Below, piece after piece: positions 32,141 to 40,761 of a stretch of 42,403 nucleotides of DNA. Origin of the DNA: Macrococcoides caseolyticum. Its GTDB lineage: Bacteria; Bacillota; Bacilli; Staphylococcales; Staphylococcaceae. The notes below the pieces were generated by a model. It was given only the letters and a program-made list of their open reading frames with translations, did not search any database and was not told the origin of the DNA. The stretch is from contig NZ_PPRM01000048.1 in the NCBI RefSeq assembly GCF_002902665.1, positions 46,220 through 88,622 of the forward strand, read 5' to 3'. Position numbers and translations under genes: made by a program. The number at the start of each line of letters is the position of its first letter. Position 1 is the stretch's first letter.

Positions 32141-33163
32141 TTATTCTCCTCCGATTGCTTGAATTGGATCAATTTTTAGTACTTTATATATTGAAAGCAT
32201 TACACCGATTAATGCGACTACTAAGAATAGACCGATGAGTAAGAAAATAAGGTTAGGATTCAGGAAAAACGGCATTGTTGCCGGTAAATTCATATTGATG
32301 ATATAAATAACGCCGATGCTTATGAGCACACTAACCATTACAACAAAGATAACTTCCTGCATAAGTTTGAAGATAAGCTTTCTATTACTTGTGCCAATGG
32401 CTTTTAAGATACCGTACTCTGTTGTTTTTTGAATTGTGATGACATAGAAGAATACAGTAATCACGATTGCTGAGATCAAGAATAAGAAGATAACCATTAA
32501 GTTTAACGGCATTTGTTCTGCCTCATAACTTGGTATTCCTTTCATCGCTTTATCAGGTGTAATCAGTTTTGCATCTTTTAAGTCATCATTAAGCTGATTC
32601 ATATCAGATTTTGACATTGATTTGATAATACCGGCATTTACGGGTGCATCTTTGAAGTAGTTGTTATAAGTTTCCTGTGAAACAAGTCCGACAGGCATAT
32701 GTGCAAACATTTGGTGACGTGTGAATTCTGAAATTTTTAGTTTTTTATCTTGATCTTTAAGTTTTAAAGTATCATTTTCTTTAAATGTCTTTGAAGCATG
32801 TGAATCAAGATTAACTTTGTTATCAGCAGGTAGCTTCATATAGTCTTCAGTTACCGTTGCTAATAGAAATTTTTCGTTTTTTTGTACCTTTACTGGTTGC
32901 AACTTAAGTAACGGTATATTCTTATCTTCTAATACTTTTTGGTCATGTTTAGACAAAGGTGTGTTCATTAGATTATTATCTGCATCTTTTGAAATGACAT
33001 AGTGACCTGCATCCATTTGCTCGATGAATGATACGTTATCTTTTCCGAGTCCTTGTGCTAAACTAGATACAAATAATACTAAGAATGAGAGTAAAAATAT
33101 AATTGCTGCAATGAGTAAGTACTTCACTTTATAATATTTAATTTCTTTTAGTGCTAAGTTCAT
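32141..33163 (-). CDS. hrtB: Heme efflux ABC transporter permease HrtB
   Basis: A 340-residue FtsX-type permease with the four-helix layout of HrtB. One helix is near the N-terminus (YLLIAAIIFLLSFLVLFVSSLAQG), then there is an external domain of about 180 residues, then three C-terminal helices (LNLMVIFLFLISAIVITVFFYVITIQ, VIFVVMVSVLISIGVIYIIN, LIFLLIGLFLVVALIGVMLSIY). It forms the membrane part of heme exporter HrtAB. The start at 33163 follows AAAGGTTG; the upstream in-frame ATG at 33196 has no such site. The HssR direct repeat is 47-67 bases upstream. Confidence 0.92.
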   Translation of the reverse strand: MNLALKEIKYYKVKYLLIAAIIFLLSFLVLFVSSLAQGLGKDNVSFIEQMDAGHYVISKDADNNLMNTPLSKHDQKVLEDKNIPLLKLQPVKVQKNEKFLLATVTEDYMKLPADNKVNLDSHASKTFKENDTLKLKDQDKKLKISEFTRHQMFAHMPVGLVSQETYNNYFKDAPVNAGIIKSMSKSDMNQLNDDLKDAKLITPDKAMKGIPSYEAEQMPLNLMVIFLFLISAIVITVFFYVITIQKTTEYGILKAIGTSNRKLIFKLMQEVIFVVMVSVLISIGVIYIINMNLPATMPFFLNPNLIFLLIGLFLVVALIGVMLSIYKVLKIDPIQAIGGE

Positions 33164-33209
33164 AATGATCAACCTTTCGCTTTGTTTGTAATACATATAT
33201 TAAAGGTTG

Positions 33210-33229
33210 AATATGAACGGAATATGAAC
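33210..33229 (-). promoter_or_regulatory. HssR-binding direct repeat of the hrtBA promoter
   Basis: Read on the minus strand, GTTCATATT-CC-GTTCATATT is an exact copy of the direct repeat I recall for HssR in Staphylococcus aureus (GTTCATATT-N2-GTTCATATT). It lies between hrtB and hssR, 47 bases upstream of the hrtB start, about where the -35 would be. It also overlaps the region just before the hssR ribosome site. Confidence 0.9.
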
Positions 33230-33241
33230 GGAGGACATATT

Positions 33242-33913
33242 GTGCAAAATAATATATTAGTTGTTGATGATGAAGCGGCTATTCGTCGTGAAGTTAAAGA
33301 AGGTTTTTTGCGTCACAGTTTTCAAGTGTATGTTGCAAGCAACGGTGACGAAGCGATTAATCTGCTGGATAATGAAAGTATCGATTTATGTATCGTTGAT
33401 ATTATGATGCCAGGCATTGACGGGTTCCAGCTGTGCGAGCAAATTAAACAGGACTATCAACTACCTGTTATAATGCTAACTGCACGAGATGCACTCGGAG
33501 ATAAGAGGATTGCGTTTCAAGCAGGAAGTGATGATTATGTTACTAAACCATTTGAGATAGAAGAAGTTATCTTTAGAGCACAAGCAATATTAAAGCGTTA
33601 TGAGAAGGCGGTAGAGAAGGTTGAATTCGGAAAGCTGATAATCGATGCAGATAGTTATGAGGTGACGATGGAAGACGAGTCTTTATATCTTCCCAGAAAA
33701 GAATTTGAACTTCTATATTATTTAGTGAGGCATTATCCGAAAGTTGCAACGAGAGAACAGCTTATAGAAGAGATATGGGGATATGACTTTGATGGAGATG
33801 AACGAACAGTGGATGTACATGTGAAACGTATTCGTAAAAGGCTAGGTGCATTTGACAGTGGTGTAGAGATTCAGACTGTACGCGGTGTAGGATATAAGGT
33901 GCATCATGTTTAA
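33242..33913 (+). CDS. hssR: Heme response regulator HssR
   Basis: A 223-residue OmpR/PhoB-type response regulator. The receiver domain has the acidic pair in VVDDEAAIRR, phospho-acceptor Asp53 in LCIVDIMMPGIDG and Lys in DYVTKPFEIEE. The C-terminal winged helix ends DGDERTVDVHVKRIRKRLGA...VRGVGYKVHHV. When phosphorylated by HssS it activates hrtBA through the direct repeat at 33210-33229. The start is GTG at 33242, six bases after CGGAGGA; the in-frame ATG at 33224 lies inside the direct repeat. The stop overlaps the hssS start by eight bases. Confidence 0.92.
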   Translation: MQNNILVVDDEAAIRREVKEGFLRHSFQVYVASNGDEAINLLDNESIDLCIVDIMMPGIDGFQLCEQIKQDYQLPVIMLTARDALGDKRIAFQAGSDDYVTKPFEIEEVIFRAQAILKRYEKAVEKVEFGKLIIDADSYEVTMEDESLYLPRKEFELLYYLVRHYPKVATREQLIEEIWGYDFDGDERTVDVHVKRIRKRLGAFDSGVEIQTVRGVGYKVHHV

Positions 33914-35243
33914 AAGACTATCTACTCGATTTATAATTGGCACCTTTCATGTTATTCTTGTCAGCTCATTACTTTCATTTATCATCGCAAACATTTATTA
34001 TCACTTAACGCTAAAAGAACAGAACGACACACGTATAACGAACACTTTAATAACACAGAAGAAATATATCGAAGCACACCCAGAAATAAAACCGGAAGCA
34101 TTTTTCACACAACTTGCAAATTTAAATTTTCAAGTAGTAACAGTTAAGGATGGTAAGAAAGCTTTCTATGGTACATCATTTAGAGTGAAAAATTTACCGA
34201 ATAATGGCCCGTTAATGGAAACGTATCATGGAATTAAAGAAAGGCCATTTAATGTATTTATTACGGGATTCTTTGATAATGAGACTAGAAATACAGTCGG
34301 TATGCCGATAAAAGTTAATAATGAAATGTACGATGTTTACATTAGACCAGATGTCGGAGAGAGTATGCATGAATTTAGAATTTTTCTTGCGATACTGTTT
34401 CTATGTATTATTGTCTTTTCAATCTTATTTGTGTTTATTTCATCTAAATATATCGTGCGTCCTGTTGTTCAACTAAAGGAAGCAGCCCGCAAAATTGGAG
34501 ATCAGAGTGGTTATCAGACACAAGTAAAACGTAAGGATGAAATCGGTGTATTAGCACATGAGATGAACATAATGAGTGCTAAGATACTGCATCACGAAGA
34601 AATGAATCAACGTTTTGTTGCTAATGTCAGTCATGAAATTCAGTCTCCTATAACCAATTTACTTGGACAAATTAAACAACTCAGACAAACAAAAGACTTT
34701 AGTTTGTTAGATGACATTGAACACCAGTCACAACGGTTAAGTGGACTAACGAAACAGTTGCTGATGCTTGCGTCACTTGAGAAGACAGGTACTGCAATCG
34801 ACAAAGAACATTTCAATGGAAAAACACTCATTCAGGAAGTTATACGTAATCATATGTATGCTCTTGATCAAAAAGAAATTTTTGTTACAACGAAACTTAA
34901 AGATATTGAAATACTTGGTCATCGAGATTTATGTTATCAAATGATAAGCAACCTACTTTCTAATGCGATTAAATATAGCCCTGAAGAAACTCAAATAAAG
35001 TTTGAGTTAGGAGAGGACGCACACAAGTATATTAAGATTTCAGATGAAGGTTACGGAATGTCTGATAAAACTAAGGAACTGTTGTTTGAAAGGTTTTATA
35101 AAGCTGAAGTACATGAAGATAAAGCACCGTCTAATGGCCTTGGGATGGCAATTGTTAAAGAAATTGCTGATCTGCATGGTTTTGAAATAGAAGTAGAAAG
35201 TGAATTAAAAAAAGGAACGATAATTACTATTAAGTTCACATAA
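33906..35243 (+). CDS. hssS: Heme sensor histidine kinase HssS
   Basis: A 445-residue membrane histidine kinase. Two transmembrane helices (about residues 9-29 and 160-182) bracket an extracellular sensor domain of about 130 residues. A HAMP region follows (VRPVVQLKEAARKIGDQSG), then the phospho-acceptor His243 in FVANVSHEIQSPITN. The ATPase domain has the N box NLLSNAIKYSPEE and G boxes SDEGYGMSDK and NGLGMAIVKEI. It senses heme-induced membrane stress and phosphorylates HssR. It overlaps the hssR stop, so translation is coupled. Confidence 0.92.
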   Translation: MFKRLSTRFIIGTFHVILVSSLLSFIIANIYYHLTLKEQNDTRITNTLITQKKYIEAHPEIKPEAFFTQLANLNFQVVTVKDGKKAFYGTSFRVKNLPNNGPLMETYHGIKERPFNVFITGFFDNETRNTVGMPIKVNNEMYDVYIRPDVGESMHEFRIFLAILFLCIIVFSILFVFISSKYIVRPVVQLKEAARKIGDQSGYQTQVKRKDEIGVLAHEMNIMSAKILHHEEMNQRFVANVSHEIQSPITNLLGQIKQLRQTKDFSLLDDIEHQSQRLSGLTKQLLMLASLEKTGTAIDKEHFNGKTLIQEVIRNHMYALDQKEIFVTTKLKDIEILGHRDLCYQMISNLLSNAIKYSPEETQIKFELGEDAHKYIKISDEGYGMSDKTKELLFERFYKAEVHEDKAPSNGLGMAIVKEIADLHGFEIEVESELKKGTIITIKFT

Positions 35244-35246
35244 GAA

Positions 35247-35274
35247 GTATCAGATTAATCATTAATCTGGTACT
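35247..35274 (+). terminator. Hairpin after hssS
   Basis: AGTATCAGATTAA pairs with TTAATCTGGTACT, with G-T and one mismatch, around a short loop, followed by a pyrimidine-rich CTCTCTATCTCTTT. Moderate terminator. Confidence 0.6.
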
Positions 35275-35300
35275 CTCTCTATCTCTTTGATGTATAGTTT

Positions 35301-35350
35301 TATACCCTAGATAATTAAACAAGCAATGATAGGGTATAGTTAATTATACC
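35301..35350 (+). promoter_or_regulatory. Candidate sigma-B promoter and TATACC half-site array before the short-chain dehydrogenase
   Basis: AATTAA (35313-35318), 13 bases and GGGTAT (35332-35337) match 10 of 12 sigma-B core bases. Over it lie three TATACC-type half-sites: TATACCCTA (35301), its inverse TAGGGTATA (35330), and TATACC (35345). The last two make the near-palindrome GGTATAGTTAATTATACC (35333-35350) just before the ribosome site. The Bacillus homologue gsp39 is sigma-B dependent. A second regulator is possible but unknown. Confidence 0.5.
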
Positions 35351-35368
35351 AATCAAGGAGGTCATACT

Positions 35369-36244
35369 ATGTCAAATCCATTAAATAAATTTTATAATGC
35401 GTCTTATGAAAAGCAACCACAAGTATACCCAGGTATTCAGAGTGAAATGAAGCCGGTACCAGATTGTGGAGAACATTCATATAAAGGGGCAGATAAGCTT
35501 ACTGACAAGAAAGCATTCGTTACCGGAGGAGATTCAGGTATTGGTAGAGCGGCTGCAATTGCTTATGCTAAAGAAGGTGCAGATGTCGCAATCAACTATC
35601 ATCCAGATGAACAAAAAGACGCAGAAGATGTAAAGCGTGTCATTGAAGCTGTAGGTAGAAAGTGCGTGTTATTGCCTGGTGACTTACGTGAGTCAACATT
35701 TGCGCGTGAAGTAGCAATTAAAGCATATGAAGCATTAGGTGGATTAGATATACTAGTATTAAATGCAGGTATGCAGCAGTTTGAATATGATATTGAGCAA
35801 TTAGATGAACAGCAAGTACGAGATACGTTTGAAGTGAACGTTTTCTCAAATATATTTACAATTCAAAGTGTATTAAAACATTTAAGACCTGGTGCCAGCA
35901 TTATCATGACAAGCTCAATTCAAGGTGTAAAACCAAGTGCGCATCTTGTTGATTATGCTATGACGAAAAGCTGTAGCATATCTATGACAAAGAGTTTAGC
36001 AGCGCAGCTTGGACCTAAAGGTATTCGAGTGAACAGTGTGGCGCCTGGGCCAGTGTGGACACCACTTCAAATAAGTGGAGGGCAACCACAGGATAATATC
36101 CCAGAATTCGGTAAAAAAGAACCGCTTGGTAGAGCAGGACAACCCGTAGAGCTCGCAGATGTTTATGTTTTACTTGCAAGTGACAATGCAAGTTATATTA
36201 CCGGACAAGTTTATGGTATTACCGGTGGCTCACCAATCAACTAA
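35369..36244 (+). CDS. Short-chain dehydrogenase, general stress protein 39 (YdaD/YghA) group
   Basis: A 291-residue NAD(P)-dependent SDR oxidoreductase. The 45-residue N-terminal extension (FYNASYEKQPQVYPGIQSEM...) is typical of the YghA/YdaD/YhxC group. The cofactor motif is TGGDSGIGRAAA, the NAG motif is VLNAGMQ, the catalytic Ser is in MTSSIQG and the catalytic Tyr and Lys are in YAMTKS. C-terminal ITGQVYGITGG closes the fold. Family members act on small aldehydes or alcohols; the natural substrate is unclear. AAGGAGG precedes the ATG. A sigma-B-like promoter fits the stress role of its Bacillus relative. Confidence 0.9.
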   Translation: MSNPLNKFYNASYEKQPQVYPGIQSEMKPVPDCGEHSYKGADKLTDKKAFVTGGDSGIGRAAAIAYAKEGADVAINYHPDEQKDAEDVKRVIEAVGRKCVLLPGDLRESTFAREVAIKAYEALGGLDILVLNAGMQQFEYDIEQLDEQQVRDTFEVNVFSNIFTIQSVLKHLRPGASIIMTSSIQGVKPSAHLVDYAMTKSCSISMTKSLAAQLGPKGIRVNSVAPGPVWTPLQISGGQPQDNIPEFGKKEPLGRAGQPVELADVYVLLASDNASYITGQVYGITGGSPIN

Positions 36245-36270
36245 AATCTCCCGTTAAGGGAGATTTTTTT
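36243..36270 (+). terminator. Rho-independent terminator of the short-chain dehydrogenase
   Basis: AAATCTCCC-GTTAA-GGGAGATTT with a following T run. Confidence 0.93.
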
Positions 36271-36355
36271 GTGAAATATACTTATATAGTATCAGTTTTG
36301 ATTTTTTACGATATACTGTATTCTCAAAACATCATTGATTTGAAAGGAATACTCT

Positions 36356-37465
36356 ATGGTCTTAATGAAAAATATATTGAAACGATCGGAATTACAGTGG
36401 TTTTTATACAGTTTGACTTTAATCATATGTATCGGAGTGATTGTATTCACGCTTAATAATGACGCACTTTACAAGCAGACAATTGCAAAGGTGACTCATG
36501 TGGAAGTTATATCGAAAGAAAGTACAATTGATGCGAATCACCGCAAAGATATTGTATATAAGCAAGTTGTAGAAATGATAGGTACGAATCATACGCATAA
36601 AGGTGAAAGATTCATTGTAACCAATACATATACTAAAAGTGGTGCTTATGATGAGCAATATAAAAGAGGTCAGAAAGTATTTATTAAAGCCGGAGATAAA
36701 TCGCAAATTATAGGTGAGAAGAGGGATACCGTTTTAGTGAGTGCATTTTCTGTGTTTACGCTACTGCTTATTATTATCGTTGGTGAGAAAGGATTCTATT
36801 CACTTATCAGTTTAATTTTAAATTTCTGTATTACGTTATTTGTATTTAATTTCTATTTATCGCATAAACATATTCCCATGATACTAATAGCGAGTGTTGC
36901 AGTTGTATTATGTACAATACTCACACTCACATTCGTTAATGGATTTACGAGGAAAACATGGATTGCGATTGTCAGCACACTCGCAGCCACTTTAGTAACA
37001 TTACTCGTAGTACAAAGTGTTATATATTTAACCTCAGCTGAAGGAATTCGCTATGAAACGATGTCTTACTTGACAATCCCACCAAAGAAAGTGTTTTTGA
37101 CGACCATCCTTATTGGAACACTTGGAGCTGTTATGGATATAGCAATCACAATTACGTCATCGTTACATGAGATAAAAGTAACGCAGCCTTTTTCGAATAC
37201 GAAGTCATTACGTACATCGGGATATGAAATTGGAAAGGATATCATTGGTCCGATGACAAATATTTTATTATTTGCATATTTAAGTAGTGCAATACCGATT
37301 ATTATATTATATTTAGCAAATCATTCACCGATATGGCAGACGTTTAGTTTACATTGGTCTCTAGAACTTGCTCGTGCAGTGTCGGGCAGTATCGGTATCG
37401 TACTTTCAATACCAATTACGGTATGGATTGCGAGCACGATGCTTGGAGGTGAGATGAAGCGATGA
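36356..37465 (+). CDS. YibE/F-family membrane protein (long form)
   Basis: A 369-residue integral membrane protein of the YibE/F family. After one N-terminal helix there is an external domain of about 90 residues (QTIAKVTHVEVISKESTIDAN... to ...KRGQKVFIKAGDKSQIIGEKRD). Then come about seven helices, with the conserved GTLGAVMDIAITITSSLHEI block and the GYEIGKDIIGPMTNILLFAYLSSAIP block. The function of the family is not established. The ATG at 36356 follows AAAGGA. Its last four bases overlap the next gene of the same family, so both are probably subunits of one complex (inference). Confidence 0.88.
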   Translation: MVLMKNILKRSELQWFLYSLTLIICIGVIVFTLNNDALYKQTIAKVTHVEVISKESTIDANHRKDIVYKQVVEMIGTNHTHKGERFIVTNTYTKSGAYDEQYKRGQKVFIKAGDKSQIIGEKRDTVLVSAFSVFTLLLIIIVGEKGFYSLISLILNFCITLFVFNFYLSHKHIPMILIASVAVVLCTILTLTFVNGFTRKTWIAIVSTLAATLVTLLVVQSVIYLTSAEGIRYETMSYLTIPPKKVFLTTILIGTLGAVMDIAITITSSLHEIKVTQPFSNTKSLRTSGYEIGKDIIGPMTNILLFAYLSSAIPIIILYLANHSPIWQTFSLHWSLELARAVSGSIGIVLSIPITVWIASTMLGGEMKR

Positions 37466-38229
37466 AGACATTAACATTACTTATTATTATATTATTCGGG
37501 CTCATGGCAATTGTCGGACGCAAAAATGGAATAAAAGCTTTTCTTGCAATATTTATGAATATATTTATGCTGGCAGTCGCAATCCTTTGTGTTGTGCTTA
37601 ATACAAATGTCATATTTGTGGCACTATGTTTCAGCATAATAATGGGATTATTTAATATATTAATCATTAATAAATATGATAATGTGAGTATCTCTGCTTT
37701 GATTTCAACATTTATTACGTTTGTTATTTCGCTTATCTTTATATATGGAGCAACAAAATTCGGTATGATTCAGGGGTTCCCGATGGAAGATGGGGAAGAG
37801 ATTGCAACCTACTCATTACGTATAGGCGTCTCGTTCTTCAATGTCATGCTCTTTGTAATTATGATCAGTGTGTTAGGTGCGATTATTGATTTGTCTGTTT
37901 CAATTGCATCAAGTATGGAGTATATTTATCTGAACGAGCCGCATTTAACGCGTAGTGAACTTTATCGTTCAGGATTAAATGTTGCAAAAGACATATTATG
38001 CACGACAACCAATACATTATACTTTGCTTATTTAGGTACGGGGATGACATTGATAATCTGGTTTAAAAATGTAGGTTATTCATTTGAAGAAATTATTAAT
38101 TCTAAAGTATTTTCCCAGGAAATATTAATGATTATTTCTGGAGGAGTTGCGGTTGCAATCGCGATTCCTGTAACGTGTGTAACGGCAAGTTATATCATTT
38201 ATCATCAATTAGTAGAGCGCAGCATGTAA
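37462..38229 (+). CDS. YibE/F-family membrane protein (short form)
   Basis: A 255-residue integral membrane protein, the short partner of the preceding gene. It lacks the external domain but repeats the core blocks: LGAIIDLSVSIASSMEYI and GLNVAKDILCTTTNTLYFAYLGTGM, equivalent to the blocks in the long form. About seven helices are visible. It is translated by ATGA overlap. Its 3' end encodes the left arm of a terminator shared with the convergent mntC gene. No function is known for the family. Confidence 0.87.
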   Translation: MKTLTLLIIILFGLMAIVGRKNGIKAFLAIFMNIFMLAVAILCVVLNTNVIFVALCFSIIMGLFNILIINKYDNVSISALISTFITFVISLIFIYGATKFGMIQGFPMEDGEEIATYSLRIGVSFFNVMLFVIMISVLGAIIDLSVSIASSMEYIYLNEPHLTRSELYRSGLNVAKDILCTTTNTLYFAYLGTGMTLIIWFKNVGYSFEEIINSKVFSQEILMIISGGVAVAIAIPVTCVTASYIIYHQLVERSM

Positions 38230-38246
38230 TTATGCTGCGCTCTACT
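38211..38246. terminator. Bidirectional terminator embedded in two gene ends
   Basis: AGTAGAGCGCAGCAT and ATGCTGCGCTCTACT form a perfect 15-bp stem with a six-base loop. The left arm codes for the end of the YibF-like protein, whose stop is in the loop. The right arm reaches into the stop codon of mntC on the other strand. Confidence 0.9.
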
Positions 38247-39168
38247 ATTTCAATCCGTTATGAATTGTTTTTATGTTATGTTCCATCATTTTATAATAAC
38301 TATCTCCATCCGTACCCTTTTGACCAATAGAGTCTGTATAAACTTCACCATAAATCGGTGTTTTAGTCATTTCGCTGAGTGACTGCATACTACGTTTGTC
38401 GACGCTCGTTTCGACGAATAAAGATTTAACGTCATGATTTTTGACAAAGTTTATCGCTTGCTTCAGCTGTTCTGGTGTACCTTGTTTTTCGGTATTAATC
38501 TCCCATATATAAGCATGGCTCAATTCATAATCTCTACTGAAGTACTTGAATGCGCCTTCACTCGTAATGAGATGACGTTTTGACTTTGGAATATCATTGA
38601 ATTTATCTTTATACTGCGCACTTAATGCAGTTAAGCGTTTCGTGTATTGCTCCATATTATGATGGTACGCTTTTGAATGTTTTTTATCTGCTCGCTCTAG
38701 TGCTCTAGTGATATTTTTACTGTAAAGAATCCCGTTATCAATACTTAACCAGGCGTGTGGATCAATCGCATTATCGTCATGACGCTCATTTAAGAAAATT
38801 TTCTTAACGCCATCACTCACAGCGATAACATTGTCATCTTCTAATTTCTTATCCCCTTGTTGTAATGCTTTTTGAAACCATCCGCTTGAAGTCTCTAAAT
38901 TCAGTCCATTAAACAATACGACGTCAGCATCAGTAATGGCTTTAATATCTTTCGGTTTAACTTCATAGTCGTGTGGGTCATGTCCGATAGGTACAATATT
39001 AATGACGTCTGCATGATCCCCTGCAATTGATTTGGTCATATCATAAATTATAGAGTTAGATGTTACAATTTTAATTTTTCCTTCATTTTTATCTTGCGAG
39101 CATGCACTTAATAAAAGTGCTGCCAGAGCAAAGAAGACAATTATTTTAGAAAAATGTTTTGTGTTCAT
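38245..39168 (-). CDS. mntC: Manganese-binding lipoprotein of an ABC transporter (MntC-like)
   Basis: A 307-residue substrate-binding lipoprotein of cluster A-I. The signal peptide (IIVFFALAALLLSAC) ends in lipobox LLSAC. Metal ligands expected for the family are His in PIGHDPHDYEVKPKD, His in IDPHAWLS, Glu in LITSEGAFKYF and Asp in YTDSIG. It binds manganese, or possibly zinc or iron, outside the membrane and delivers it to MntB. The start at 39168 is eight bases after GAAAGGA; that site overlaps the stop of the permease gene, coupling the two. It is third in mntABC, under a DtxR-type operator. Confidence 0.9.
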   Translation of the reverse strand: MNTKHFSKIIVFFALAALLLSACSQDKNEGKIKIVTSNSIIYDMTKSIAGDHADVINIVPIGHDPHDYEVKPKDIKAITDADVVLFNGLNLETSSGWFQKALQQGDKKLEDDNVIAVSDGVKKIFLNERHDDNAIDPHAWLSIDNGILYSKNITRALERADKKHSKAYHHNMEQYTKRLTALSAQYKDKFNDIPKSKRHLITSEGAFKYFSRDYELSHAYIWEINTEKQGTPEQLKQAINFVKNHDVKSLFVETSVDKRSMQSLSEMTKTPIYGEVYTDSIGQKGTDGDSYYKMMEHNIKTIHNGLK

Positions 39169-39173
39169 AAATT

Positions 39174-40001
39174 TCATCCTTTCGTAATGAATCGTTTTTT
39201 TGTTTGATCGAATGTAAATATTACGAGATAGATTATTGTTGCAATAATCACGATACATGCGCCACTTGGAACGTTCAGTATGTAACTGATATATATACCA
39301 GTAACTGCACTGAATAATCCGAATGTGGCAGATAAAAGCATCATATTGTGTAAGCTTTTAGAAATTAAATATGCACTTGATGCGGGTGTGATCAACATTG
39401 CAACGACGAGTATGATGCCTATTGTTTGTAAACTAACGACTGTAATAAGTGCTAACAGAATCATTACAGTGTAATGCCAGAAAGCGGGATTAATACCGTT
39501 CATTCTGCTGAAGTTTGGATCGAACGTCGTTAATTTAAGTTGTCTATAGCAGACAATAATAACGATGAGCACTGCGAGGCTGACAAAGAGCGTTGTGTAC
39601 ATTGCTTCTTTCGTTACCGTAAGTATATCTCCGAATAATATGTGATATAAATTTGTCGTCGTCTCCATCATGCTGATCATTACGACACCGATAGAGAAGA
39701 ATAGAGTAAATGCAATACCAATTGCGGCATCTTTTTTTGTTTTAGAGCGGTCCGTTATTGCCCCGATAAATAAACTCGTTAACAGACCGGTGAATAATGC
39801 TCCAATAAACATTGGTATATGTAATAGAAAACTTAGAGCAACGCCTGGCAATACAGCGTGACTCATCGCGTCACCCATTAAACTTAATCCACGTAATATA
39901 ATGAGACATCCGACTACTCCTGCTGCGATTCCGACAATCGCTGCTGTAATTAATGCACGTGATAAGAAAGGATAGTTTGAGATTTCAGTGATAAAACTCA
40001 T
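39174..40001 (-). CDS. mntB: Manganese ABC transporter permease (MntB-like)
   Basis: A 275-residue ABC-3 family permease with about eight helices. AAIVGIAAGVVGCLIILRGLSLMGDAMSHAVLPGVALSFLL is the family signature including the metal-path region, and the C-terminal part carries SLQTIGIILVVAMLITPASSAYL. It forms the channel for Mn(II) uptake with MntA and MntC. The ATG immediately follows the mntA stop (TAAATG), and GGAGGTG lies at the end of mntA. Confidence 0.92.
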   Translation of the reverse strand: MSFITEISNYPFLSRALITAAIVGIAAGVVGCLIILRGLSLMGDAMSHAVLPGVALSFLLHIPMFIGALFTGLLTSLFIGAITDRSKTKKDAAIGIAFTLFFSIGVVMISMMETTTNLYHILFGDILTVTKEAMYTTLFVSLAVLIVIIVCYRQLKLTTFDPNFSRMNGINPAFWHYTVMILLALITVVSLQTIGIILVVAMLITPASSAYLISKSLHNMMLLSATFGLFSAVTGIYISYILNVPSGACIVIIATIIYLVIFTFDQTKKRFITKG

Positions 40002-40703
40002 TTAAACACCTCCTTGAACAAAATAAGTCTTTTTAATATTATCGTCAGTAAGTATGCTTTTAGTTGGGCCTTCAGCAATAATCCTTTTATTCAGTAGGAT
40101 ACATTCATCAAACAAATCAGAAGCCGATCTTAAATCATGATGAACGATAAATATAAGTTTATGATTTGATTTTAATTTAAAGATGCAATCTTTAATGATT
40201 TCATAACTTTTGAAATCAATACCAACAAAAGGCTCGTCCAGAAAGTAAATATCTTTTTCTTGCATAAGACTTCGTGCAATCAATACACGTTGTAATTGTC
40301 CACCACTTAAATCGCTGATCAGTTTATGCTGAATATCACTTAATTCCATCAACATCATTAATTCATTGACCTTTTTATTATCAGAACGATGTTTCCTTAA
40401 GGATGAAGGGTATAAACCAGATTGTATTGTATCAATAACAGTAATAGGAAATTCGATATCTATAGATGATTTCTGAGGGATATATGCACAACGTGTGAGT
40501 TGCTTAATTAATGGCTTATTATTGAGACTTATTGCTCCGGTTGAGCGGATAAATCCAAGCATACCTTTAAAGAATGTAGATTTTCCGGCACCATTCGGGC
40601 CTAAAACTCCTATAAGCTTTCCTGTTAATTGTTGTGTATAATTAATGTCATGAAGAATATGACGTCCATCTATAGAAACGTTTAAATTATGAATTGAGAG
40701 CAT
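40002..40703 (-). CDS. mntA: Manganese ABC transporter ATPase (MntA-like)
   Basis: A 233-residue ABC ATPase of the metal-uptake (ZnuC/MntA) class. The Walker A is GPNGAGKSTFFKG, the Q-loop CAYIPQKSSIDIEFPITV, the signature LSGGQLQRVLIARS, the Walker B IYFLDEPFVGID and the switch His in IFIVHHDL. The start at 40703 lies eight bases after AAAGGGA; the ATG at 40712 overlaps that site. First gene of mntABC, with a DtxR/MntR-type operator and promoter just upstream. Confidence 0.92.
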   Translation of the reverse strand: MLSIHNLNVSIDGRHILHDINYTQQLTGKLIGVLGPNGAGKSTFFKGMLGFIRSTGAISLNNKPLIKQLTRCAYIPQKSSIDIEFPITVIDTIQSGLYPSSLRKHRSDNKKVNELMMLMELSDIQHKLISDLSGGQLQRVLIARSLMQEKDIYFLDEPFVGIDFKSYEIIKDCIFKLKSNHKLIFIVHHDLRSASDLFDECILLNKRIIAEGPTKSILTDDNIKKTYFVQGGV

Positions 40704-40735
40704 AGATACCATCCCTTTTACAAATTTTAAAAATA

Positions 40736-40755
40736 AGTTTAGGCAAACCTAAACT
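40736..40755. promoter_or_regulatory. DtxR/MntR-type operator of mntABC
   Basis: AGTTTAGG-CAAA-CCTAAACT is a perfect eight-base inverted repeat with a four-base spacer, in the size range of MntR/DtxR boxes. It covers the predicted start of the mntABC transcript and lies between the operon and its divergent regulator. Confidence 0.85.
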
Positions 40756-40761
40756 ATATTT

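Noticed and set aside
36271-36456. Plus-strand 61-codon frame between the dehydrogenase and the YibE-like gene
   Set aside because: It overlaps the well-supported YibE-like start in another frame and has no ribosome site.
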